Both the position numbers and the translations under genes were made by a program. DNA of 7,816 bases from an uncultured Clostridium sp. (lineage in GTDB: Bacteria; Bacillota; Clostridia; TANB77; CAG-508): positions 1 through 7,816 of the forward strand of contig USQP01000026.1 of NCBI GenBank assembly GCA_900556945.1, written 5' to 3'. Shown piece by piece: positions 1-6,466 of this stretch; position 1 is the stretch's first letter, and each line of letters opens with the position of its first letter. The notes under the pieces are model-generated. The model did not search any database, was not told the DNA's origin, and saw only the letters and a list, made by a program, of their open reading frames with translations.

Positions 1-1311
1 ATAGAAAATATAGCAAAATTAAAAAACAAAGAAAAAATAGAAGAAATATGGTATGATGTGTACCAATATTATAAATCACAAAATGAATGGAATGCAAAGC
101 TACAAAAAGATTTAGAAGGATTAAATTATACTAATTTACCAAAGAGTATAAGAAAAGAAAATATTGATAAATTATATGGAAATACTTTAAATACTAGTAT
201 TTCGAGACTTGAAAAATATAGAAGTTGTCCTTTTTCTTATTATCTACAGTATGGATTAAGATTAAAAGAAAAAGAACAGTTAAAAATACAGAGTTTTAAT
301 ACAGGATCTTTCATGCATGAAACAATTGATGAATTCTTTGAATATGTCAAACAAGAAGATTTAAATTTAGCAGAATTAGAAGAAGAACAAATATTTAACA
401 TTGTTTCGAAAATCGTGGAAGAAGATTTAAAATTAGGAAAGAATTTTGCCTTTACGGCAACTGCTAAATATAAAGTACTAGTAAAAAGATTAAAGAAAAT
501 TATTAGTAAAGCATTAAAATACATTATTGAGACGATTATTCATAGCGATTTTAGAATAGATGGAACAGAGATAGAATTTGGGAAAAAGGGAAAATATAAG
601 CCAATTATATTAGAAATAGGAGAAGGAAAAAAAGTTGAAATAACAGGAAAAATAGATAGAATCGATACCGCAGACTCTGAAAATAAAAGATATTTAAGAA
701 TTATTGATTATAAATCATCTGCTAAAAATATCGATTTAAATGAGGTATATGCTGGACTACAAATACAACTTTTAACTTACACAGATGCTATTTGTAAAGA
801 AGAAGATATTATGCCGGCTGGAATCTTTTATTTTTCTTTATTAGAACAAATGGTAAAAGCAGAGAAAAAGATGACAGATGAAGAAATTGAAGAGATAATT
901 CGAAGAAACTTTAGAATGAAAGGGTTAATTATTGCAGATGTAAAAATTATAAAGATGAATGATAATACCTTGCAATCAGGAAGTTCAAAACTAGTTCCAG
1001 CAGCATTAACTTCATCAGGAGCGATTCATGAAAAGTGGACAAATGGTGTAAAATCAGAAGAATTTAAGATTTTACAAGATTATATTTACAAAACAATAAA
1101 AGATATTGCAAGAGAGATATTAAGTGGAAAAATTGATTTAAAACCATATTATAAGAAAGGAAAAACACCATGTGAATATTGTGAATATAAAGGAATTTGC
1201 GGCTTTGATTCGAGACAAAACAATAACAATTATCATTATATTGACCAAAAAACGAAAGATGAGATTTTAGAAAAGATGAAGCAGGAAACAAAAGAAATAA
1301 GGAGAAGATAA
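1..1311 (+). CDS. addB: AddB C-terminal part (ATP-dependent helicase/nuclease subunit B), 5' end outside the window
   Basis: The frame is open from base 1, so the GTG at 58 is not a real start; 436 C-terminal residues are visible of a protein usually about 1,150 long. AddB pairs with AddA to process double-strand breaks for RecA-mediated recombination. Visible is the RecB-type PD-(D/E)XK nuclease domain: GSFMHE with its histidine (316-318), GKIDRID (Asp 655-657), IIDYKSS (Asp 706-708, Lys 712-714) and the GLQIQLLTY Q-motif (about 754-780). The four 4Fe-4S cysteines typical of AddB, and not of AddA, are all present: one in RSCPF (226-228) and a C-x2-C-x5-C group (1171-1173, 1180-1182, 1198-1200). 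The nuclease site looks intact. The usual partner addA does not follow; an MFS gene does, so addA must be upstream or elsewhere. The stop overlaps the next start by one base. Identification is firm; the helicase-like part cannot be seen. Confidence 0.93.
   Translation: MENIAKLKNKEKIEEIWYDVYQYYKSQNEWNAKLQKDLEGLNYTNLPKSIRKENIDKLYGNTLNTSISRLEKYRSCPFSYYLQYGLRLKEKEQLKIQSFNTGSFMHETIDEFFEYVKQEDLNLAELEEEQIFNIVSKIVEEDLKLGKNFAFTATAKYKVLVKRLKKIISKALKYIIETIIHSDFRIDGTEIEFGKKGKYKPIILEIGEGKKVEITGKIDRIDTADSENKRYLRIIDYKSSAKNIDLNEVYAGLQIQLLTYTDAICKEEDIMPAGIFYFSLLEQMVKAEKKMTDEEIEEIIRRNFRMKGLIIADVKIIKMNDNTLQSGSSKLVPAALTSSGAIHEKWTNGVKSEEFKILQDYIYKTIKDIAREILSGKIDLKPYYKKGKTPCEYCEYKGICGFDSRQNNNNYHYIDQKTKDEILEKMKQETKEIRRR
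1299..1304 (+). promoter_or_regulatory. Ribosome binding site and coupled start of first MFS gene
   Basis: AAGGAG lies inside the last codons of addB, six bases before the ATG at 1311. The addB stop and this ATG share one base (TAATG), an arrangement typical of translational coupling. Confidence 0.8.
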
Positions 1312-2597
1312 TGGAAGAAGTGCAAGCAAGACAAATGAGAAAAAGAAATATGAAACTATTTCCAACCTATAGAAAATTAGCATGGGATTACATATTCTTT
1401 TATACGATAAATTTTCTTTTTTTAACACAAATAAAGGGAATTAATCCAGCAGATATTGTATTAATTGATTCATTTTATTATTTATTTGCATCAATCGCAC
1501 AGATACCAGCAACGCTAATTATAGAATTTTTAGGAAGAAAAAATAGTATGATTTTTGCTAATATTTTAAATTGCTTATATATGGTAGTTATTATATTTAG
1601 CAAAAATCTATTTAACCTAATTATAGCAGAATGTTTAAGCTCATTAGCATTTGCTATTAAAGAGAGTGCAGAGCCAAGTTTATTGAATGAATCGATTCCT
1701 CCTACGAAAAAGAAAAGTGAAATATTTGCTAGAATCAGTGAAAAAGGAATGTCAAGTTATTACATAATAAACGGAATAGCTACTGTACTAGCAGGATTTT
1801 TATACGAAGTTAATCCATATATTCCGATTATATTATCACTTATCATCTTAATAATCGTAACATTACTTTCTACCTTATTTATTGAACCAGTAAGAAAAAG
1901 AAAAAAGAAAAAGGTGAATTTGGACCAAATAAAAGAAATAAAAGAATCTTTCGAATATATTTTAAAATCAGAAAGAATAAAAAGTTTGATATTATTTGCA
2001 GCTATTATGACAGGACTATTAGGAATATTATCGAATTATGAATTGAGCTTAATGGAAGATCTAGAAATTCCTGCATCTTATTTAGGAATTTTATTTGCCA
2101 TATTAGGAATCACGGCAAGTATAGGAACAAAAGGACAAAATAAATTTCATGAAAAATATAGAAATAAATCTTTAACAATGTTAGGGATAACTGTGGCTAC
2201 AAGCTGTATTATTTCTGGTATCTCAGGAGTAGTAGCAAGAGAATATAAAATTGGGATAGCTCTTATTATAATAGCTTATTTGATAAAATACATTTGTGCA
2301 GGAACATACTATTCTCTCATAGAAAAATATTTAAGCAATTTCACGAATAAGGATATTGATACTAAAATATATACAGCGAATAATTGCATTAGAAGTATAT
2401 CTAGTGCGGCAATTGGAATTGTGGCATCTTTTTTATTAGACCGAATGGAAACAGCATATTGTATGATTGTAGTTGGGTTAATTTTTACGATATTAATGAT
2501 ATTAGCTAGTAAATATATGAAAAAGAGAGTTGGTCTAAAACCAGAACAGTATTCCAAAGAAGAAGTCAAATATGATAAAATGAAAGAGATAGTTTAA
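1311..2597 (+). CDS. MFS transporter, paralogue 1
   Basis: A 428-residue integral membrane protein of the major facilitator superfamily, with about 12 hydrophobic segments in two halves. The first begins near residue 26. The central cytoplasmic loop (about 193-222) is very lysine/arginine rich, and the second half starts near 223. A reduced MFS motif A (EFLGRKN, residues 72-78) follows TM2. AEPSLLNESIPP (about 120-131) is shared exactly with the second MFS gene in this window. The soluble, charged tail (about 402-428) is also conserved between the two. The ATG at 1311 is supported by AAGGAG six bases upstream and by an N-terminus that aligns with the paralogue. The substrate cannot be told from sequence; a drug or metabolite exporter is possible. 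The gene overlaps addB by one base and lies 12 bp before the PgeF-like gene, so co-transcription is likely. Confidence 0.88.
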   Translation: MEEVQARQMRKRNMKLFPTYRKLAWDYIFFYTINFLFLTQIKGINPADIVLIDSFYYLFASIAQIPATLIIEFLGRKNSMIFANILNCLYMVVIIFSKNLFNLIIAECLSSLAFAIKESAEPSLLNESIPPTKKKSEIFARISEKGMSSYYIINGIATVLAGFLYEVNPYIPIILSLIILIIVTLLSTLFIEPVRKRKKKKVNLDQIKEIKESFEYILKSERIKSLILFAAIMTGLLGILSNYELSLMEDLEIPASYLGILFAILGITASIGTKGQNKFHEKYRNKSLTMLGITVATSCIISGISGVVAREYKIGIALIIIAYLIKYICAGTYYSLIEKYLSNFTNKDIDTKIYTANNCIRSISSAAIGIVASFLLDRMETAYCMIVVGLIFTILMILASKYMKKRVGLKPEQYSKEEVKYDKMKEIV

Positions 2598-2601
2598 GGA
2601 G
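2596..2601 (+). promoter_or_regulatory. Ribosome binding site that sets a TTG start
   Basis: AAGGAG overlaps the TAA stop of the preceding MFS gene and stands eight bases before the TTG at 2610. The nearby ATG at 2602 is in another frame, so TTG is the best start for the next gene. Confidence 0.7.
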
Positions 2602-2609
2602 ATGAGAAA

Positions 2610-3449
2610 TTGGATTTATCGAATGAAAATGTAATCCATATTAAAAAAGATGGCGTGGAATATTTACAATTTAGAAAATTATTAGAATATAAAGACATTA
2701 TAAGTCATGCATATTCTCTAGGGACAAATTTGAATTTTAGAACATCAACTTTAAAAAAAGAGAGACTACCGAAAAAAGAATATAAAGAAGCAATAAATAG
2801 CTATAAAGTACTATGTAATGCAATTGATTGTAATTATATTAATTTAGTTAAGACAAATCAGGAACATACAGATTGTGTTAAAATAGTAAAAGAAAAAGTA
2901 AACGAAACTATGCCAGACTTCAATTTAGAGAAATATTATAATACAGATGGTTTAATAACGAACCAAAAAGATATCATCCTTTCCACGACAAATGCGGATT
3001 GTATTCTATTATTATTTTTTGATCCAGTAAAAAAAGTAATAGCAAATGCACATTCCGGTTGGAAGGGAAGTCTTCAAAGAATATCAATAAAGACCGTACA
3101 AAAAATGGTAAAAGAATTTGAGTGTAATCCAAAGGATATTATTTGTTGTATTTGTCCAAGCATACGAAGATGTCATTTTGAGATACAAAAAGATGTAAAA
3201 GATATGTTTAAAGAGGAATTCAAAGATTTAGACAATTTGAATGAAATAATAGAAGAAAAAGTGCCAAGCCAAAAATGGAATATCGATACTGTTTTAATGA
3301 ACCAGATCATATTAGAGAAGCAGGGATTAAAAAAAGAAAATATAATAGATAGTGGAATTTGTAGTGTTTGTCATTCAGATTTAATTCATTCTTATCGAGT
3401 TGAAAAACAAGGGTATGGTTTAAATACTGCACTAATTGGTTTGAAATGA
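2610..3449 (+). CDS. pgeF: Peptidoglycan editing factor / purine nucleoside phosphorylase, YfiH-LACC1 family
   Basis: A 279-residue cytosolic protein of the multicopper-polyphenol-oxidase-like (DUF152, YfiH/YlmD) family. Members phosphorolyse adenosine, inosine and methylthioadenosine, and some edit peptidoglycan precursors. Family metal/active-site residues are visible: His86 in QEH, TDGLIT (112-117), Cys131 in NADC, His148 in AHSGWKG (normally HAGWRG) and Cys188-His189 in RRCHFE (normally GPCHYE). The C-terminal C-x2-CH and SYR segments (251-263) match the family's CT and SYRR region. Length is normal. Oddities are AHSGWKG for HAGWRG and CPSIRRCH for the usual GPSIGPCH, the latter losing two family glycines; the metal ligands remain, so it is probably active. 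The start is TTG at 2610, chosen from the ribosome binding site. The TGA stop is the first three bases of the REPIN-like repeat, so the element lies directly at the end of the gene and may have supplied the stop. Confidence 0.88.
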   Translation: MDLSNENVIHIKKDGVEYLQFRKLLEYKDIISHAYSLGTNLNFRTSTLKKERLPKKEYKEAINSYKVLCNAIDCNYINLVKTNQEHTDCVKIVKEKVNETMPDFNLEKYYNTDGLITNQKDIILSTTNADCILLLFFDPVKKVIANAHSGWKGSLQRISIKTVQKMVKEFECNPKDIICCICPSIRRCHFEIQKDVKDMFKEEFKDLDNLNEIIEEKVPSQKWNIDTVLMNQIILEKQGLKKENIIDSGICSVCHSDLIHSYRVEKQGYGLNTALIGLK

Positions 3450-3565
3450 GACAAGAGGGACAGTGCCTTTTTGTCTCATAAATTAGATAGAAAAATGTCG
3501 AAAAAAGGAATCAACAAAAAACGACAAAAATTATGAGACAAAAAGGCACTGTCCCTCTTGTCTCA
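3447..3565. repeat. REPIN-like element: two inverted 35-bp REP arms
   Basis: The arm at 3447-3481 and the arm at 3531-3565 are perfect reverse complements over 35 bp, separated by a 49-bp A-rich spacer. Pairing stops at once beyond either end. Each arm is itself an imperfect hairpin: TGAGACAA at one end and TTGTCTCA near the other enclose a GGGACAGTGCC core. This is the layout of a REPIN, two REP palindromes head to head, which are usually moved by a RAYT (Y1 tyrosine transposase) encoded elsewhere. No transposase is encoded here. The element fills almost the whole gap between the PgeF-like gene and the second MFS gene. As RNA it could form a long stem ending one base before the MFS ribosome binding site. 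Reading through the right arm creates a spurious peptide (QKGTVPLVS) in the MFS frame. The inverted repeat is certain; the REPIN class is inferred. Confidence 0.85.
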
Positions 3566-3573
3566 AAAGGAGG
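3566..3573 (+). promoter_or_regulatory. Ribosome binding site deciding the start of second MFS gene
   Basis: AAAGGAGG begins right after the REPIN right arm. It is seven bases before the ATG at 3581 but only one base before the in-frame ATG at 3575, so 3581 is favoured. The upstream in-frame ATG at 3533 lies inside the repeat. Confidence 0.75.
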
Positions 3574-3580
3574 AATGGTA

Positions 3581-4888
3581 ATGAGCACAAAAGAAGAAAC
3601 ACAGAGAATGAGAAAAACAAATATGAGGATATTTCCAACTTATAAAAAAATGGCGTGGGATTATTTATTCTTCTATAGTATTGACTTTTTGTTTTTTACA
3701 CAGATTAAAAATATTAGTCCCTCAGATGTAGTACTTAAAAGTACATTTTATTCCTTATTTGCCATGCTAATGCAAATTCCGGCTAATATTCTTGTAGAGT
3801 TTTTAGGAAGAAAAAATAGTCTAATCCTGGGAAATGTTTTGAATTGCTTTTATATGGCAATAATTATGCTTAGTAGAAATTTAGGAGATTTAATATTTGC
3901 AGAATTTATTTCAGCATTTGCAATATGTATAAAAAAAGTTGCAGAGCCAAGCTTACTGAATGAATCGATACCACCATCCAAATATAAGAGCCAGATATAT
4001 GCTAAAATAAATGCAAAGGGAGCATCAGGATATTATCTATTTAATGCCATTTCTAAAATAATAGCAGGATTTTTATTTGCAATAAATGGATACTTACCAA
4101 TAATATGTTCACTTACAGTTCTAATATTAGCAACAATTTTATCAATTGGATTTGTAGAACCAATAAGAAGAAAAAAGAAAAGTATAAATGAATTATTAAA
4201 CAAAAAGCAAATAGAAGATATGAAAGAGGGATTTTCTTATATATTAAAGTCAGAAAGATTAAAAGCGCTTATTTTATGTTCGTCATTAATTGTGACCTTA
4301 ATTGTAATACTTAGCAATTATCATGTTAGCTTATTAAAAGATTTAAAGCTATCTTCTGTTATCATAGGATTTATTGCAGCAGGAGGAAGTTTTGTTAGTT
4401 CTTATGCATCAAAAAAACAAGAAAAGTTTCATAATAAATTTAGAAATAAATCATTAATAACAATTGCAATGATGCTTTCAATTAGTACTTTACTTGCTGG
4501 AATATGTGGCTTAAAAGCAGAAGGATATAAGATATTAATTATCATTATTATTTTAATAAATTTAGTATATCATTTTTGTAATGGAATGTATTCTACAATA
4601 ATTGATAAGTATTTAAGAAATTTTTCGAATAAAGAAATTGATACCAAGATATTTGCCGCTAAGAACTTATTTGCCAACATAGTTAGAGTAATAGGGGGAT
4701 TATGTGCATCTTTCTTACTTGACAAAATGGCAACAGCATATTGTATGATAATAATGGGAATAATTTTTACAATATTATATCTATTAATGGGAAAATACAT
4801 GAGTAAGAGAGTAGGTTTAAAACCAGAAGAATATTCAAAAGAAGAGAAAAAATATGATGAACAAAAACAAATACAAGGAGAGGTTTAA
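3581..4888 (+). CDS. MFS transporter, paralogue 2
   Basis: A 435-residue, 12-TM major facilitator protein and a clear paralogue of the gene at 1311-2597. By eye about half of the residues match along the whole length, including RKxNMxxFPTY near the N-terminus, EFLGRKNS (73-80), AEPSLLNESIPP (121-132), the ILKSER segment before the second half (221-226) and the KRVGLKPE-YSKEE tail (about 409-422). The open frame extends to an ATG at 3533, but that stretch translates the repeat arm. The ribosome binding site and alignment with paralogue 1 (MSTKEETQRMRK against MEEVQARQMRK) place the start at 3581. The substrate is unknown. The stop at 4888 directly abuts the ATG of the S66 peptidase gene, so the two are probably co-translated. 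The REPIN stem upstream may influence its expression relative to paralogue 1. Confidence 0.88.
   Translation: MSTKEETQRMRKTNMRIFPTYKKMAWDYLFFYSIDFLFFTQIKNISPSDVVLKSTFYSLFAMLMQIPANILVEFLGRKNSLILGNVLNCFYMAIIMLSRNLGDLIFAEFISAFAICIKKVAEPSLLNESIPPSKYKSQIYAKINAKGASGYYLFNAISKIIAGFLFAINGYLPIICSLTVLILATILSIGFVEPIRRKKKSINELLNKKQIEDMKEGFSYILKSERLKALILCSSLIVTLIVILSNYHVSLLKDLKLSSVIIGFIAAGGSFVSSYASKKQEKFHNKFRNKSLITIAMMLSISTLLAGICGLKAEGYKILIIIIILINLVYHFCNGMYSTIIDKYLRNFSNKEIDTKIFAAKNLFANIVRVIGGLCASFLLDKMATAYCMIIMGIIFTILYLLMGKYMSKRVGLKPEEYSKEEKKYDEQKQIQGEV
4875..4880 (+). promoter_or_regulatory. Ribosome binding site for S66 peptidase gene
   Basis: AAGGAG lies inside the last codons of the MFS gene, eight bases before the ATG at 4889. 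There is no intergenic base between the two genes. Confidence 0.75.
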
Positions 4889-5809
4889 ATGATAATTCCA
4901 AGTAAAATAAGAAAAGGAGATACGATAGGTGTAGTAGCACCATCTAATCCGATTATTGGAAAGAACATAGAAGAAGTTATGAAAGCAAAAGAAAAAGCAG
5001 AAAAGGATGGATTCAAAGTAAAGTTTTCGAAAAATCTTTTTTCAAATACCAATGGATATAGTAGTACTGCTAAAGAAAAAGCAGAAGATATCAATGAAAT
5101 GTTTGCAGATAAAGAAATAAAAATGATATGGTGTGCAAAAGGTGGGGAAAATAGTAACACAGTGTTTGAATATTTGAATTATGAATTGATTCAAAATAAT
5201 CCTAAAATTATATGTGGGTATAGCGATATAACTTCTTTGACAAATATCATAACAGAAAAAACAGGATTAGTAACCTTTAGTGGAACAAATTTTAAAACAA
5301 TTGCTACAGATGAAACAGATTATAGTTATCAGCAAGCTATGAATCGATTTATAGAAGGAAGTTTAGCACTAGGAGAAGGAAACGAACAATATACGACAAT
5401 TAGAAAAGGAAAGGCAGAAGGTAAGTTAATTGGAGGGAATTTAAGCTTAATTAGAGGAATAGCAGAAGGAAAATACAGAGTAGAGTTTACTGGTAAAATA
5501 CTATTTTTAGAAGAACTGGGATTTGAAAGTGGACCAGCTCTAGTAAGTAATTTTTTATACTTTATGAAGCAAAATGAAGTATTTGATAAAATAAAAGGAA
5601 TATGGATTGGAAACTATGAACATGAAAGTGGCATAACCTTAGAAAAATTAGTCTTAGATGTTATTGGTGATAAATATAATTTTCCAATTATTAAATCAAA
5701 TAATTTTGGACATATCGAAACGAAAACAGTAATTCCAATTGGTACAAAAGCAAGAATGGATACAAATAAAGAAATAAAAATAGAATTAATAGAAAATTGT
5801 GTAAAATAA
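4889..5809 (+). CDS. S66-family serine carboxypeptidase (LD-carboxypeptidase / MccF-like)
   Basis: A 306-residue cytosolic protein with no signal peptide. S66 enzymes cut an L,D- or related amide bond: LdcA removes the terminal D-Ala of murein tetrapeptides during recycling, and MccF cleaves the peptidyl-nucleotide antibiotic microcin C. Visible are the N-terminal GDTIGVVAPSNP strand (10-21), the GGENSN loop (85-90), the nucleophile Ser112 in GYSDIT, a Glu in ILFLEEL (probably Glu208) and His275 in FGHIETKTVIPIG, giving a complete Ser-Glu-His triad. The GGxNSN loop and the NPKIICGYSDIT context look more like the MccF branch than classical LdcA. The C-terminal IPIGTKARMD ending is typical. The gene abuts an MFS transporter gene, which would fit export plus hydrolysis of a toxic peptide conjugate; murein recycling is the alternative. 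Family is certain, substrate is not. Confidence 0.9.
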   Translation: MIIPSKIRKGDTIGVVAPSNPIIGKNIEEVMKAKEKAEKDGFKVKFSKNLFSNTNGYSSTAKEKAEDINEMFADKEIKMIWCAKGGENSNTVFEYLNYELIQNNPKIICGYSDITSLTNIITEKTGLVTFSGTNFKTIATDETDYSYQQAMNRFIEGSLALGEGNEQYTTIRKGKAEGKLIGGNLSLIRGIAEGKYRVEFTGKILFLEELGFESGPALVSNFLYFMKQNEVFDKIKGIWIGNYEHESGITLEKLVLDVIGDKYNFPIIKSNNFGHIETKTVIPIGTKARMDTNKEIKIELIENCVK

Positions 5810-5817
5810 GAGATAGC

Positions 5818-5823
5818 GAGGAG
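5818..5823 (+). promoter_or_regulatory. Ribosome binding site for uracil-DNA glycosylase gene
   Basis: GAGGAG lies in the 22-bp gap after the S66 gene, eight bases before the ATG at 5832. Confidence 0.65.
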
Positions 5824-5831
5824 TAGGAATA

Positions 5832-6385
5832 ATGTTTGAAACATGGGAGGAATTAGAAAGAGCAATTAGAGGATGTAATCAATGTAAATTATATAAGACT
5901 AGACAAAACATTGTATTTGGAGTAGGAAATAAAAAGGCGAAATTAATGTTTATAGGAGAAGGACCTGGAGCAGACGAGGATAGACTTCGGAGAACCTTTT
6001 GTGGGAAGAGCAGGACAATTAATGAATATGGCATTTCAAATGCTTGGAATGAAAAGAGAAGAAGTATATATAGCTAATATTGTTAAATGTAGACCACCAG
6101 CTAATAGAAATCCAGAAGAAGATGAATGCGAAGCTTGTATGAATTATTTAAGAAATCAAGTAATATTAGTTAAACCAGAAATTATTGTACTTTTACGGAA
6201 GTGTTGCTTTAAAAAATATATTAGGGAAGGAATATGGAATAACAGCTTCTAGAGGAAAATGGATTGAAAAAAAAGGAATTAAATATATGCCAACCTGGCA
6301 TCCTGCAGCGTTACTTAGAGATGAAACAAAAAAAATAGATTTTATTAAGGATTTGCAATTAGTGATAAATGAATTAAACAAGTAG
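5832..6385 (+). CDS. udg: Uracil-DNA glycosylase, family 4/5 type with 4Fe-4S, needing two +1 frame changes
   Basis: Three segments in successive frames make one 183-residue protein if single C bases at 5988 and 6196 are skipped: 5832-5987 (residues 1-52), 5989-6195 (53-121) and 6197-6385 (122-183). The enzyme excises uracil from DNA. All hallmarks are intact: C15-x2-C18 and C86-x15-C102 (Fe-S cluster), motif A GEGPGADED (42-50), GEPFVGRAGQL (53-63), KCRPPANRNPEE (85-96) and motif B WHPAALLR (155-162). The length is close to the usual size. Without the first shift translation ends at 6077 (81 aa); with the first shift only it ends at 6252 (139 aa, lacking motif B). A standard caller would list a frameshifted pseudogene. 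Conservation across all three frames and the identical Leu-CGG-A context of both breaks favour a gene that is still expressed by frameshifting, or a very recent lesion. Family firm, expression mode inferred. Confidence 0.85.
5985..5991 (+). other. Frameshift site 1: CTT CGG A, +1
   Basis: The incoming frame reads CTT CGG AGA; skipping C5988 gives CTT GGA GAA, restoring the family sequence DRLGEPFVGRAG. CGG is otherwise unused in frame in this window. A purine-rich GAGGA (5976-5980) stands four bases before CTT. This resembles the Shine-Dalgarno plus CUU plus slow-codon layout of the prfB +1 frameshift, although GAGGA also encodes conserved acidic residues. The frame break is certain; the programmed nature is inferred. 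Confidence 0.6.
6193..6199 (+). other. Frameshift site 2: TTA CGG A, +1
   Basis: The incoming frame reads TTA CGG AAG; skipping C6196 gives TTA GGA AGT, restoring the family sequence VLLGSVALKNILG. As at site 1, a leucine codon precedes CGG, A follows it, and the new codon is GGA (Gly). No Shine-Dalgarno-like stretch is seen just upstream. UUA pairs poorly after a +1 slip, so skipping of the base without re-pairing would be the more likely mechanism if the shift is real. Confidence 0.6.
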
Positions 6386-6394
6386 TCAGTTTAA

Positions 6395-6442
6395 TTGAAG
6401 AAATACTTATTCTATTATAAAATATAAATAATCTAATATAAT
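6395..6442 (+). promoter_or_regulatory. Possible promoter for the GltD-like gene
   Basis: The 81-bp gap after the glycosylase holds two weak options: TTGAAG (6395-6400) with TATAAA (6416-6421) at 15 bp, or a perfect TATAAT (6437-6442) with only a poor -35. The region is almost pure A/T, so such matches are expected by chance. No terminator is seen in the gap, and read-through from upstream is possible. Confidence 0.3.
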
Positions 6443-6451
6443 AAGTTCTAT

Positions 6452-6458
6452 AAAGGAG
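6452..6458 (+). promoter_or_regulatory. Ribosome binding site for GltD-like gene
   Basis: AAAGGAG lies eight bases before the ATG at 6467, which fixes the start. Confidence 0.7.
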
Positions 6459-6466
6459 AAAAAAGG

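Noticed and set aside
58..60. GTG start for AddB
   Set aside because: The frame is open through base 1 and only the C-terminal third of the protein is present, so the gene begins outside the window.
240..524. Minus-strand open frames inside addB and elsewhere (also about 1064-1291, 2309-2569, 4570-4800, 4885-5160, 5614-5865, 6193-6381, 6345-6569)
   Set aside because: They lie opposite well-recognised genes, show low-complexity composition and match no family; they are shadows of AT-rich coding sequence.
3496..3502. TGTCGAA in the REPIN spacer, an exact Spo0A box
   Set aside because: A seven-base match within a mobile repeat spacer is expected by chance and has no promoter beside it.
3482..3530. 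Small RNA or CRISPR-type repeat in the REPIN spacer
   Set aside because: There is only one inverted pair, no repeated direct units and no promoter; the spacer is simple A-rich DNA.
5832..6077. Independent 81-residue protein
   Set aside because: Residues after position 52 match nothing in the glycosylase family, while the next frame continues the family exactly, so this is the unshifted product of one longer gene.
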